Shown here one piece after another: positions 42,783-52,011 of a stretch of 64,000 bases of DNA. Positions within the stretch are counted from its first letter, which is position 1. The number at the start of each line of letters is the position of its first letter. The translations under genes and the position numbers were made by a program. The DNA comes from an uncultured Erythrobacter sp. (GTDB lineage Bacteria > Pseudomonadota > Alphaproteobacteria > Sphingomonadales > Sphingomonadaceae), in the NCBI GenBank assembly GCA_947500645.1, contig CANMSD010000001.1, positions 868,001 through 932,000 of the forward strand, in the 5' to 3' direction. The notes beneath the pieces are model-generated. The model saw only the letters and a program-made list of their open reading frames with translations, did not search any database and had not been told where the DNA came from.

Positions 42783-43376
42783 ATGACAAAAGTCCTGCAC
42801 ATCTCCGCCAGCATCAATGGCGCAGCATCCGTCTCCCGCGAACTGGGCGACAAGCTCGCCCGTAAGCTCGCCGATCACCACAGCGCGGACGTCGTCGAGC
42901 GCGATCTATCAACAAACGATGTTCCACTGATCGACGCCCTCCGCTTCGAGGCCAACAACACCGCACCTGAAGAACGCAGCACCGCGCAGGCGGAACTGGC
43001 TGTAATCGCCGATGAACTGATCGACGAATTGAAGGGTGCGGATGTGATCGTGTTCAGCGTCCCGATCTACAATTTCTCGGTGCCTGCCAGCGTCAAGGCC
43101 TGGGCTGATCTGGTCGCCCGGGCGGGTACGACTTTCAAATACACCGAGAACGGCCCAGAAGGACTGCTCACTGGCAAGAAGGCCTATATCGCCGCGTCAT
43201 CGGGAGGTGTACCGGTGGGAAGCGAGGTCGACTTCATGACCAAATGGCTCGAGCACTTCCTCGGCTTCCTTGGCATTCCCACTGAGAAGGTGATTGCCGC
43301 AGACGGGATCATGGGCGAGAATGCCGATGAGAAAATCGCGGAAGCTCACGAAAAGGTCGAGAAGCTAGCCGCCTGA
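42783..43376 (+). CDS. azoR: FMN-dependent NADH-azoreductase
   Basis: This 197-residue flavodoxin-like NADH:quinone/azo reductase carries KVLHISASINGAASVSRELGDKLARKL (FMN phosphate loop), ADVIVFSVPIYNFSVPASVKAWADLVARAGTTFKYTENGPEGLL in parts, and KKAYIAASSGGVP. Such enzymes reduce quinones by two electrons and protect against thiol-reactive stress. It is the middle gene of the LysR-controlled pirin/azoR/doxX set, 75 bp downstream of pirin and 30 bp upstream of doxX. Confidence 0.95.
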   Translation: MTKVLHISASINGAASVSRELGDKLARKLADHHSADVVERDLSTNDVPLIDALRFEANNTAPEERSTAQAELAVIADELIDELKGADVIVFSVPIYNFSVPASVKAWADLVARAGTTFKYTENGPEGLLTGKKAYIAASSGGVPVGSEVDFMTKWLEHFLGFLGIPTEKVIAADGIMGENADEKIAEAHEKVEKLAA

Positions 43377-43406
43377 CCGCTCCTTCGTTCCCGTTCCAGG
43401 AGAACC

Positions 43407-43835
43407 ATGATGAATACCACAGCCACAAGTCCTGCCGCTATCACCGGAACTTCGAACGCGACGCAAAACATCCTCGCTCTAGTTGGCCGCCTGTTACTGG
43501 CCGCGTTGTTTATCCTCGCAGGGGTCAACAAGCTGACCTCGATGGAGGGAACGGTCGGATACATAGCATCGGTGGGATTACCGCTGCCCGAACTGGTTTA
43601 TTTCGGCACGGTGGCGCTAGAGATTGTCGGTGGGCTCATGCTCGCTACGGGTTTCAAGGCCCGCTATGCTGCGGGCGCGTTGGGGATCTTTACCGTTCTG
43701 ACGGCGCTGATCTTTCACAACAACTTCGCCGAACAGATCGAAATGACGCTGTTCCTCAAGAACCTAGCGATTGCAGGGGGAATGTTCGCGGTCGCCGCGT
43801 TCGGACCGGGACGTTTCTCGATAGATCGCGGATAG
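43407..43835 (+). CDS. DoxX family membrane protein
   Basis: This 142-residue DoxX-like protein has four membrane helices: LVGRLLLAALFILAGVNKLTS, LVYFGTVALEIVGGLMLATG, a third around YAAGALGIFTVLTALIFH, and a last LFLKNLAIAGGMFAVAAFGPG. DoxX proteins accompany thiol and quinone stress systems and may take part in membrane-associated redox complexes. It ends the LysR-controlled operon and is followed by a hairpin with a T-rich tail at 43863-43892. Confidence 0.9.
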   Translation: MMNTTATSPAAITGTSNATQNILALVGRLLLAALFILAGVNKLTSMEGTVGYIASVGLPLPELVYFGTVALEIVGGLMLATGFKARYAAGALGIFTVLTALIFHNNFAEQIEMTLFLKNLAIAGGMFAVAAFGPGRFSIDRG

Positions 43836-43862
43836 ACGCCGGGAAAAATCGAAATGCATTGT

Positions 43863-43892
43863 GCCGGGGCCTTAGCGTGCTCCGGCGCTTTG
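43863..43892 (+). terminator. terminator-like hairpin between doxX and amt-mcp
   Basis: GCCGGGGC-CTTAGCGT-GCTCCGGC (one G-U pair) is followed by GCTTTGCCTTT. It lies between convergent genes and probably serves the doxX side. Confidence 0.5.
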
Positions 43893-43902
43893 CCTTTAAA
43901 TG

Positions 43903-46197
43903 CTATTCGGCTGGTTCCTGAGCGGCACCGCCATTGGAGAGCTTGAGGCGCAACGCTTCCACCTCAGCTTCAATTCGCGTCGCGAGATTTTCAAGCTGGC
44001 CTGAGCTGTTGTCGATCCGGTCGATCGTCTCGCCAGACTGTGCAAAATTCTCAGAGACCTGCGCAACGGCACTGCCGCTGTCGATCGCCTTGCGGCGCAC
44101 GCCTTCGATCAGATCGCTAAGATTGGTACTGGTTGCACGCTGTTCTTCGACCGAACTTGCCGCGACAGCAGCCATCTCGCCAACCGTTTCAATCGAGGCA
44201 TCGATCGCCCGGAACTGAGCGATGGACTCGCCAATCAATCCGGAGAGTGATCCGACAATCGTAGCGATCTCGCTCGATGCTTCCTCGGTCTGTTTAGATA
44301 GCGCGGCGACTTCGGTAGAAACAACCGTAAAGCCTTTGCCCGCATCGCCCGCGTTAGCCGCTTCGATCCGCGCGTTCAGTGCCAACAATCCAGTCTTGTC
44401 TGAGATGGCCTTGATCAACGCGACAAGCTTGCCGATCTCGTTGGCAGAAACCTCAAGCTGACCTGCGATTTGGGCACCGCGATCGCTGGCCTGATCCGCA
44501 TGACCGACAGCGGTGTTTGCATCTTCGACCCGCCTACCTACCAGCTCGAGCGTGTCGGCCAGCAATTGGGCGCCTTGCGCCATCTGCTCTGCAATCGACA
44601 GTGCAGCATCGGCCTGATCGCTGGCATGGCCGACCAGTTCGCCCGATTGCTGCGCATTGGTGGCGAGTTGCTCAGAGCCACGCGAAAGATCACGCGCCTG
44701 CGTGTTCAGCTGTGTCACAAGCTCGGCAAACTCGCGCTGGAAGTCGGTCAACAATTCCGAAGTGGTGTCCGCCCTCGCCCGTTCACGTTCTGCCATATGG
44801 GCGAGTTCGCGTTGCTCGGCGCGCAGGCGATCGGCAGCAACTCGCTCCGTTGCTTGAACCCGGTCGAGAAAGGCATTTAACTCGGCGGCAATATCGCCGC
44901 CCTCTTCAAAAGGGTCGACATCGATCCGCGTATCGAGGTCGGCGTCGCCGCGATTGATTTGCTGCAATGTCCGCGACAATTCCGCGTTGCCCAGCATGGC
45001 GCGGTGTTCCGATAGGTTAAGACCGCGCTGCTCGTCATCGAGCGACACGCGCAATTTGCCGCGCGAGTGCATGAAGTGAGCGGCGGTGCCCATCGCTAGG
45101 AATGTGAAACCGCCGATGCTGACCGCACCGAGTATTTGCACACCAAGCTGCGCAAAAAAGCCATTTGCCATAGCCTCGCTGGGAACAATGAAAGGCACTG
45201 CAATCGTGCCGAAGAATCCTCCAAAACCGTGGACGCTCACTGCGTAAACTGCGTCGTCGACGCGGTGTGTGCGTTCCAACCAGTCGGTGAAGAAAACCGC
45301 GAGCCCGGCTGCAAGCGCTGCAGCACCAATGGCTCCAAGCGAGATCGCAAACGGCGCACTGGCAGTGACCGTCACCAGTCCGACTAGGAGGCCGTTGATC
45401 ATGCGGTCCGCGCGATAATAGCCGTCTTTGTAGAATCCGACGACGGTCGCAGCGCAAGCCGCCGCCGCGCCAGCGAGAAGCGTGTTGGAAAGGGCGCGGG
45501 CGAACTGATCGCTGCCCGGTTCCAAGGTGCCAGTGTTGAAGCCCAGCCAACCTACGAGGAGCACGAGAGCGCCAGCACCCGCCAGGATCGGGCTGTGACC
45601 GTGAATGGTGCGCACATCGTCGCTTAGCTCATCACCGGTTTCATTATCGAAACGTCCCGAACGTGCGCCGACGACCAGCAAGATCGCCAAAGCCGCCGCG
45701 CCGCCAGCAAGGTGAACCACGCTCGATCCAGCAAAGTCGATAAAGCCAAGCGTTTCCAGCCAACCTTTACCTGTTCCGCCGGGTAGCAAGCTCGCCCAGG
45801 CCCAATGTCCAACGATTGGATAGATCAATGCAGTTAACGGCAAGGTCAGCAAAACATAGGCCGAAAACCGCAAACGCTCAGCAATCGCGCCCGATACGAT
45901 TGTGGCGGCCGTGCCGCAGAAGAGCGCTTGAAAAAGGAGGAAGAGCGTAACCGAGCCGCTGCCCGAATAACCCATCAAACTGGCATCGAAACCGATCAGG
46001 CCAAAACCTGGGCCAAACATGATTGCCGCGCCGACAATATGGAAAGCGAGAACCGCGACCACAAAATCCGCAAGGTTCTTCATGGAGACATTGATACTGT
46101 TCTTGGAACGGACGAAGCCCGCCTCCAAAAACAGGAATCCGATTTGCATTCCAGCCACCAGCACGCAGGCCAGCGCCAGCCAGATCTCTACCGCCAA
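43903..46197 (-). CDS. ammonium transporter fused to chemoreceptor signalling domain (Amt-MCP)
   Basis: This 764-residue fusion has an N-terminal Amt/Rh domain (about 1-378, eleven hydrophobic segments). Its pore residues are intact when compared with E. coli AmtB: Phe93 gate (FQALFCG), Asp154 and His162 (DFAGSSVVH), Trp217-Phe220 (WLGFN) and His323 (VHGFGG). A HAMP-like linker (about 405-450, INRGDADLDTRI...AFLDRVQA) and a coiled coil lead to an MCP hairpin with the CheA/CheW-contact tip at about 597-630 (SDKTGLLALNARIEAANAGDAGKGF). It should sense or transport ammonium and signal to chemotaxis-type kinases. TTG start after GGGAAGG. No che genes are nearby, and no glnK gene is adjacent. Confidence 0.93.
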   Translation of the reverse strand: MAVEIWLALACVLVAGMQIGFLFLEAGFVRSKNSINVSMKNLADFVVAVLAFHIVGAAIMFGPGFGLIGFDASLMGYSGSGSVTLFLLFQALFCGTAATIVSGAIAERLRFSAYVLLTLPLTALIYPIVGHWAWASLLPGGTGKGWLETLGFIDFAGSSVVHLAGGAAALAILLVVGARSGRFDNETGDELSDDVRTIHGHSPILAGAGALVLLVGWLGFNTGTLEPGSDQFARALSNTLLAGAAAACAATVVGFYKDGYYRADRMINGLLVGLVTVTASAPFAISLGAIGAAALAAGLAVFFTDWLERTHRVDDAVYAVSVHGFGGFFGTIAVPFIVPSEAMANGFFAQLGVQILGAVSIGGFTFLAMGTAAHFMHSRGKLRVSLDDEQRGLNLSEHRAMLGNAELSRTLQQINRGDADLDTRIDVDPFEEGGDIAAELNAFLDRVQATERVAADRLRAEQRELAHMAERERARADTTSELLTDFQREFAELVTQLNTQARDLSRGSEQLATNAQQSGELVGHASDQADAALSIAEQMAQGAQLLADTLELVGRRVEDANTAVGHADQASDRGAQIAGQLEVSANEIGKLVALIKAISDKTGLLALNARIEAANAGDAGKGFTVVSTEVAALSKQTEEASSEIATIVGSLSGLIGESIAQFRAIDASIETVGEMAAVAASSVEEQRATSTNLSDLIEGVRRKAIDSGSAVAQVSENFAQSGETIDRIDNSSGQLENLATRIEAEVEALRLKLSNGGAAQEPAE

Positions 46198-46274
46198 TGT
46201 CCTTCCCCAACTTTTGTTATATTGCGGACATATATGGGAAATCAGCTAACGAAGTCTTACCGGTTTGTTAGCCT

Positions 46275-48347
46275 TTATAACCCCGGGGGAAGCTGGGTTT
46301 TCAGCTCTTCGAGCCATACATCGGCCACTGCATCGGATGGTGCACGCCAATCGCCGCGTGGGCTGAGTGCACCGCCCGAACTAACTTTGGGCCCATTGGG
46401 CAGAGCGCTGCGTTTGAACTGACTGAAAGCGAAGAAGCGCTTCACGAAGTTTTCGAGCCAGCGCGCAATCTTCGCCAAATCGTACTCATTCTTGCGCTCG
46501 TCCGGGAAGCCCGCGGGCCACAGCCCAGCCTTTGCATCTTTCCACGCATGCCATGCGAGAAACGCGATCTTGGACGGTCGCTGACCGTAACGGATCGTGT
46601 GGTGCAGGAAGAAGTCGTTGAGCTCATATGGCCCAATCCGCTCTTCAGTGCTTTGCATTGCTCCGTCCTCGCCCGCCGGGACAAGCTCCGGCGAGATTTC
46701 CGTTTCGAGGATCGCACCGAGTACTTCGCTGCATGCAGGCAGGAATTGCTCGGTCTCAATCGTCCAACGGATCAGATACTGGATCAACGTCTTGGGTACA
46801 CCTGCGTTCACACCGTAATGGCTCATGTGATCACCGACGCCGTAAGTGCACCAGCCCAGCGCGAGCTCTGACAAATCGCCTGTGCCGACGACGAAACCGG
46901 AATGCTGCCCGGCAAGGCGGAACAGGTAGTCGGTGCGCAGCCCCGCCTGCACATTCTCGAACGTCACGTCGTAGACCGGTTCTCCATCTGCGAACGGATG
47001 CTCCATATCTTCGAGCATCCGCGTCGCGGCCGGTTTGATGTCGATCTCCTCTGCGGTGATCCCCATCGCTTCCATCAATTTCCAGGCGTTGGACTTTGTC
47101 GTGTCGGAAGTTGCAAATCCGGGCATCGTGTAGCCGCGAATGGCGGTGCGCGGCATCTCCAGCCGGTCACAGGCCTTGGCCGCCACGATAAGCGCGTGGG
47201 TGGAATCGAGCCCGCCAGAAATGCCGATGACCAAGGATTTCGCTTGAGTTGCGGTGATCCGCCGCATCAGCGCATCGACCTGAATATTGAAAGCCTCGTA
47301 ACAGTCTTCGTCCAGCGCATGCTGGCGATTGGGCACGAACGGGAAACGGCGGATAGGTCGGATCAGGCCGATATCGCGCGCTTCTTCGGTCACACCCGCA
47401 TGGTCGAACACGACGCGGCGGTAATCATCCTCCGGTCGCCCATGCGCCTCGGCAGCGTCGGCGAAGGTCTGGTTGCGATTGCGCTCGGCGGCGATCCGCT
47501 GCGTGTCGATATCGACCACACATAGCTCTGGTTGAAGGTCGAAGCGCGTGCTTTCAGCCATCAGATCGCCGAGCTCATAAATCACGCCCTGTCCGTCCCA
47601 GGCCAAGTCGGTCGTGCTCTCGCCATGCCCGCTGGCGGAATAGACATAGGCGCAAATCGAACGCGATGAACTGGATCGGCAATGAAGATGGCGATCATCG
47701 GCGCGGCCAATCGTGATCGGCGAGGCGGACAGATTGCAAAGGATCTGCGCACCCGCGAGCGCTGCCATCGTACCTGGCGGATTGGGCGCCCAGAAATCTT
47801 CGCAGATCTCGACCCCAAAGGTGAAACCGCGAAGGTTGCCCGCCGCAAAGACGAGATCGGTTCCGAACGGCACTTCCTCGCCTGCAACCGCGATCCACAG
47901 GTCTTCGCAGCCACGACCATGCGCAAAATAGCGCTTCTCGTAGAATTCGCGGTAGTTCGGCAGGTATGATTTGGGAATGACGCCGAGCAGCTCGCCGCCC
48001 GCGATCACCAACGCGCAATTGTAGACCTTGTCTCCGCGTTTGAGTGGCGCACCGATCACCAGAACTGGCGCAAGCTCGCTGGACGCTTCCAAGACTTCGC
48101 CAATTGCTTCTTCAACGCGCCCTAGCATCGCCTGTTGCAACAGCAGATCGTCGATCGCGTAGGATGACAGCGTCAGCTCCGGATAGACGACCAAGTCGAC
48201 ATTCTGCTCATGCGCCTTCCGCGCCTCTGCAATTACGCCTGCTGTATTGTACGCCACGTCCGCCGGACGCGCGCTGGGTGTCGCTGTCGCCACACGGACG
48301 AACCCATGAGCGTGCATGTCGTAAAATCGATGCGTTTCCTGAGCCAT
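46275..48347 (-). CDS. nadE: glutamine-dependent NAD+ synthase
   Basis: This 690-residue NadE of the two-domain type uses an N-terminal nitrilase/amidase domain to release ammonia from glutamine (Glu57 in YPELTLSSY, Lys126 in PKSYLPNYREFYE, Cys182 in GVEICEDFW). The C-terminal synthetase domain, with P-loop SGGLDST at 377-383, amidates deamido-NAD. GTGDLSELALGWCTYGVGDHMSHY is the typical late motif. The ATG 48347 gives MAQETHRFYDMHAHGFVRVA, close to the family N-terminus. It lies 58 bp after the topoisomerase IB gene on the same strand. Confidence 0.95.
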   Translation of the reverse strand: MAQETHRFYDMHAHGFVRVATATPSARPADVAYNTAGVIAEARKAHEQNVDLVVYPELTLSSYAIDDLLLQQAMLGRVEEAIGEVLEASSELAPVLVIGAPLKRGDKVYNCALVIAGGELLGVIPKSYLPNYREFYEKRYFAHGRGCEDLWIAVAGEEVPFGTDLVFAAGNLRGFTFGVEICEDFWAPNPPGTMAALAGAQILCNLSASPITIGRADDRHLHCRSSSSRSICAYVYSASGHGESTTDLAWDGQGVIYELGDLMAESTRFDLQPELCVVDIDTQRIAAERNRNQTFADAAEAHGRPEDDYRRVVFDHAGVTEEARDIGLIRPIRRFPFVPNRQHALDEDCYEAFNIQVDALMRRITATQAKSLVIGISGGLDSTHALIVAAKACDRLEMPRTAIRGYTMPGFATSDTTKSNAWKLMEAMGITAEEIDIKPAATRMLEDMEHPFADGEPVYDVTFENVQAGLRTDYLFRLAGQHSGFVVGTGDLSELALGWCTYGVGDHMSHYGVNAGVPKTLIQYLIRWTIETEQFLPACSEVLGAILETEISPELVPAGEDGAMQSTEERIGPYELNDFFLHHTIRYGQRPSKIAFLAWHAWKDAKAGLWPAGFPDERKNEYDLAKIARWLENFVKRFFAFSQFKRSALPNGPKVSSGGALSPRGDWRAPSDAVADVWLEELKTQLPPGL

Positions 48348-48405
48348 AGCCGGCCTGTACTCCCGCTGTTTCAAGCAGCGCTCTAGCGAGGAATGCGTCG
48401 ACTTC

Positions 48406-49425
48406 CTAGGCCGCGAGCAATTCGGCGGCGTCGGGGCTTTCTTCGAGCAGTTGCAGAAGACCGCGTTCGTGGCGGGTGAGATAGCGCGTTGCACGCGGCA
48501 TTTGCAGCCTTTCGCGCCATTCCTCCCAGCCATTGTCGCGCGAAAGAATGTCGATCACGGCGGGATGGATATAGCTGTTGCGCACGACCGTCGGCGTGTT
48601 GCCTAGCTTTTGCGAAACCTCGTCGAGCACCATGCTGATCGTCGGGCGATCCTTCGCCGTGGCAAGAAGCGCGAAAGCAAGGACGCTGGCGTGCCAGGTG
48701 CGAAAATTCTTGGCAGAGAATTGCTCGCCCATCGTCTGACGCAGATAGCCGTTCACATCGCTGCTACCGATTGGCTGTCGCAGTCCGTTTTCATCGTAAT
48801 ATTGAAACAAATGCTTGCCCGGCACGTCACGCGCATCTTCGACCGCGCGAGCGAGCGCTTCGTCCTCCAGCGTGATGCTGCGCTCTTTCCCGCCTTTACC
48901 CCTATAGCAAAGCTCGACCGTGCTGCCCGTTATCGTGGCGTGGCGATCACGCAACGTCGACGCCCCGAACGATTTGTTGTTCTTCCTGTACCGCTCGTTG
49001 CCGATGCGAACGAAACCCATGTCGAGCAGCCGGACAATCGCAGCGAGAACACGCGAACGGGTCGCGGTCTCACCTTCGATCTCCGCTTCGACCCATTTGC
49101 GGATTTGAGGCAGGAAATTGCCGAAATCGAAGCAACGATCGAATTTTTCGCTTTCGCGCATCGTGCGGAAATGGGGGTGGTAGCGATATTGCTTACGCCG
49201 CCGGTCGTCATATCCGGTGGCGAGGATGTGCCCGTTGGCCATCGGGCAGAACCAGGTATCGCGGTAAGCGGGCGGCAGCGCGATTGCATTCAATCGCGTC
49301 CGCTCCTGGCGATCCCGGATCAACTCACCATCGGGATCGTAATAGGCAAATCCCTTGCCCGCGCCGCGCCGAGTGATCCCCGGCAGACTGTCATCGACAT
49401 AGATCAACTTTTCCATCGACAACAT
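48406..49425 (-). CDS. type IB DNA topoisomerase (bacterial/poxvirus type)
   Basis: From the ATG at 49425 the protein has 339 residues; an ATG three codons on (49416, MEKLIYVDDSLPGITRR) is equally possible. The N-terminal domain binds DNA. The catalytic core shows FVRIGNERYRKNNKSFGASTLRDRHA, RGKGGKERS, NFRTWHAS (Arg and His) and the nucleophile Tyr in VVRNSYIHP. It relaxes supercoils through a 3'-phosphotyrosine. Bacterial TopIB genes are patchy in distribution. It is divergent from the YghU-type GST gene, with nadE downstream. Confidence 0.93.
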   Translation of the reverse strand: MLSMEKLIYVDDSLPGITRRGAGKGFAYYDPDGELIRDRQERTRLNAIALPPAYRDTWFCPMANGHILATGYDDRRRKQYRYHPHFRTMRESEKFDRCFDFGNFLPQIRKWVEAEIEGETATRSRVLAAIVRLLDMGFVRIGNERYRKNNKSFGASTLRDRHATITGSTVELCYRGKGGKERSITLEDEALARAVEDARDVPGKHLFQYYDENGLRQPIGSSDVNGYLRQTMGEQFSAKNFRTWHASVLAFALLATAKDRPTISMVLDEVSQKLGNTPTVVRNSYIHPAVIDILSRDNGWEEWRERLQMPRATRYLTRHERGLLQLLEESPDAAELLAA

Positions 49426-49525
49426 AAACGCGCCAATCCGTCGCTTGTTTCCGGCTTGCGCTCGTAACCGCGATGCCCCACCTCGCGAACCAGACGGACA
49501 TAACCGCACGAAGGAGCCGAACATT

Positions 49526-50380
49526 ATGGCCGATGCCACCTACACTCCCCCCGCAGTCTGGAATGCCGAGACTGAAAGCGGCGGTCGCTTTGCCAACATC
49601 AATCGCCCGACCGCTGGCGCGCGTGAGCAGAAGGAGCTGCCAGAAGGGAATAACCCCTTCCAGCTTCACTCGCTGGCGACGCCCAACGGGGTGAAGGTCA
49701 CGATCATGCTGGAGGAGCTCTTGGAGCTTGGCCACAAAGGTGCCGAATACGACGCTTACACGGTGAACATCGGCGAGGGTGTGCAATTCACCAGCGGCTT
49801 CGTCGAGATCAACCCCAACTCGAAAATCCCTGCCCTGCTCGACAAGAGCGGAGACAAGCCGTTTCGCGTCTTCGAATCCGGCGCGATACTGGTTCACCTG
49901 GCTGAGAAGTTCGGCGAGTTCCTGCCCACTGATCCAGCGGCTCGGGCCGAGACGCTCAGCTGGCTGTTCTGGCAGGTCGGCACCGGCCCTTTCATCGGCG
50001 GCGGGTTCGGCCACTTTTACGCGTATGCGCCCGAAAAATACGAATATCCGATCAACCGCTATGCGATGGAGACCAAGCGGATTTTCGATGTCGCCGACAA
50101 GCGCCTCGCTGAAACACGCTTCCTCGCTGGCGACGACTACACCATTGCCGACATGGCGAATTACCCATGGCTCGCCCCGTTCACCACTGGGATGATGTAC
50201 AACGATGCCAAGACCTTCCTGTCGATCGACGAGTACAAGAATGTCGGTCGCTGGGTGGAAGAAATCTCGGCGCGGCCAGCCGTCAAACGTGGGCGCATCG
50301 TCAACAAGACATGGGGCGAAGAAAACGAGCAATTGCTCGAACGCCACTCGGCTGTGGATTTTGAAGGCAAGGCTATTTAG
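49526..50380 (+). CDS. yghU: YghU-type glutathione S-transferase
   Basis: This 284-residue nu-class GST, the disulfide-bond oxidoreductase group of E. coli YghU/YfcG, carries HSLATPNGVKVTIMLEELLELG, EINPNSKIPALLD with the cis-Pro, FESGAILVHLAEKFG, and a C-terminal domain with GGFGHFYAYAPEKYEYPINRYAMETKR and MANYPWLAPF. These enzymes bind two glutathiones and reduce organic peroxides or disulfides. AAGGAG at 49511-49516 supports the start. A 9-bp-arm hairpin follows its stop before the next gene. Confidence 0.92.
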   Translation: MADATYTPPAVWNAETESGGRFANINRPTAGAREQKELPEGNNPFQLHSLATPNGVKVTIMLEELLELGHKGAEYDAYTVNIGEGVQFTSGFVEINPNSKIPALLDKSGDKPFRVFESGAILVHLAEKFGEFLPTDPAARAETLSWLFWQVGTGPFIGGGFGHFYAYAPEKYEYPINRYAMETKRIFDVADKRLAETRFLAGDDYTIADMANYPWLAPFTTGMMYNDAKTFLSIDEYKNVGRWVEEISARPAVKRGRIVNKTWGEENEQLLERHSAVDFEGKAI

Positions 50381-50395
50381 CGCTGCGACGAACCT

Positions 50396-50422
50396 AGGGA
50401 GCGCTTGACACAGGCGCTCCCT
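50396..50422. repeat. hairpin between yghU and GPH symporter
   Basis: AGGGAGCGC-TTGACACAG-GCGCTCCCT has perfect 9-bp arms. It follows the yghU stop but lacks a long T-run, so it is a weak terminator at best. Confidence 0.5.
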
Positions 50423-50454
50423 TGCCCTCCCCCTGCCATCGGAAGGATGATGGT

Positions 50455-51834
50455 TTGGCCGCAGCGGCAGACAGCAGGATCGGGTTTCGCGAGAAGCTGG
50501 GCTACGGCGTCGGCGATCTTGCCTCTGGGCTTTACGTCAATTTCTTCAGCGTCTTCCTGTTCTACTATTTCGCCGACCTAGCGGGGTTGGCACCTGCAGC
50601 GATTGGCCTGATGCTGCTCGTCACGAAGCTGATCGACGCATTGACCGACCCACTGACAGGCGCTCTCGCGGATCGCACCCGCACACGTTGGGGGCGCTAT
50701 CGTCCTTACCTATTATTCGGCGCGATTCCCTTCGGCCTGACGGGCCTCCTGATCTTTGCCCCGTTGGATATGAGTGGAACCGCCCTGCTCGTATGGGCTT
50801 ATGCGACGTACACATTGTGTATGCTGGCCTTTACCGCCGTGAACGTGCCCTATGGCGGTCTGCTCGGCGTGATCTCACCTTCGGCGCAGGAACGCACCAG
50901 CGCGACCGCATATCGGATGTTCTTCTCCGCACTGTCGGGAATTCTCGTCGGCATTCTCGGCACGACTTTGGTACGAGAGCTTGGCGGCGGAGACGAGGCG
51001 CGCGGCATCTTCCTCACCATGGCATGCATCTCGGCATTTGCCGTCTTTTGCATCCTGACGACCTTTGCCACCACGAAAGAACGCATTCCGCCGTCAGCCA
51101 ACAATGGATCGGTCACAGGCGACCTCGCGGTGTTGGTCCGTACCGGCCCGTGGATCGCGGTTGCGATAGCAGCCATTCTAGGTGTCACTGCGATTGCCTC
51201 GCGCGCGGCCAGCGCGCGGTTCTTCTACAAATATGTCGTAGGCGATGACGGGACGCCGGTGTTCCTGTTTCTCGACCGCCTTGCCCTGTTCCTGACCGCG
51301 CTGGCATTTGGGCAGATCACCGGGGTCATCATCGGCAATCTGTTGCAGCGCAAGTTCGAGAAATCGCACCTGCTGATCGCTGCGGGAGTTGTGAAAGCCA
51401 GCGGGATCATGCTGTTCTACTTCCTGCCGCTCGACGCAGTCTGGCCGCAGACATTCGTACAGTTTATCGTCGGGGTTGGCTTCGGCTTCCTGATGGTGCT
51501 GTCATTCTCGATGTTCACCGACATTGCCGAGTTTATCGACTGGAAGTCGGGCTTACAGATGACGGGCCTCGTCGTGTCTGCTTCGATCTTCGCGGTGAAG
51601 GCAGGCATCGCCTTCGGATCAGCGATTCCCGGAATGGTGCTGGGCCTGACCGGATTCGTTGCTCAGGGCGAACAGAGCGCAACCGCATTGATGGGAATCC
51701 AGTTCGCTTTTGCGATGATTCCCGCCGCCGTGATGGTCCCTGCGGCCACCGCCTTGTTGTTTTACAGCCTCGATCGCCGCACAATTGAGCGAGTTGAAGG
51801 GGAATTGGCCACACGTCGTACCGCGAGCGCCTGA
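50455..51834 (+). CDS. GPH family sugar:cation symporter (MFS)
   Basis: This 459-residue, twelve-helix MelB-like transporter starts at TTG 50455, behind AAGGA at 50443-50447; a TTG 33 bp upstream has no such site. GYGVGDLASGLYVNFFSVFLFYYF begins helix 1, and LLVTKLIDALTDPLTGALADRTRTRWGRYRPYLLFGAIPF, in parts, contains the family's conserved Asp residues for cation binding. FVVGVGFG-like and SMFTDIAEFIDWKSG segments occupy the second half. It probably moves a sugar or glycoside with Na+ or H+; no glycoside genes are nearby to suggest which. Confidence 0.9.
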   Translation: MAAAADSRIGFREKLGYGVGDLASGLYVNFFSVFLFYYFADLAGLAPAAIGLMLLVTKLIDALTDPLTGALADRTRTRWGRYRPYLLFGAIPFGLTGLLIFAPLDMSGTALLVWAYATYTLCMLAFTAVNVPYGGLLGVISPSAQERTSATAYRMFFSALSGILVGILGTTLVRELGGGDEARGIFLTMACISAFAVFCILTTFATTKERIPPSANNGSVTGDLAVLVRTGPWIAVAIAAILGVTAIASRAASARFFYKYVVGDDGTPVFLFLDRLALFLTALAFGQITGVIIGNLLQRKFEKSHLLIAAGVVKASGIMLFYFLPLDAVWPQTFVQFIVGVGFGFLMVLSFSMFTDIAEFIDWKSGLQMTGLVVSASIFAVKAGIAFGSAIPGMVLGLTGFVAQGEQSATALMGIQFAFAMIPAAVMVPAATALLFYSLDRRTIERVEGELATRRTASA

Positions 51835-51892
51835 TTTTCACTCGATCTGGCCTTCACATCTCAGAATTCGCCGCTATACAGCGGCGCTCTGC

Positions 51893-51967
<75 letters not shown>

Positions 51968-52011
51968 TTAGTTCTCAAACTGTTTGACACCTGATCGAGG
52001 CGCACGAGTGC

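Noticed and set aside
49391-50347. 318-codon minus-strand frame opposite yghU
   Set aside because: Shadow frame. It also overlaps the topoisomerase start on the same strand without a plausible ribosome site.
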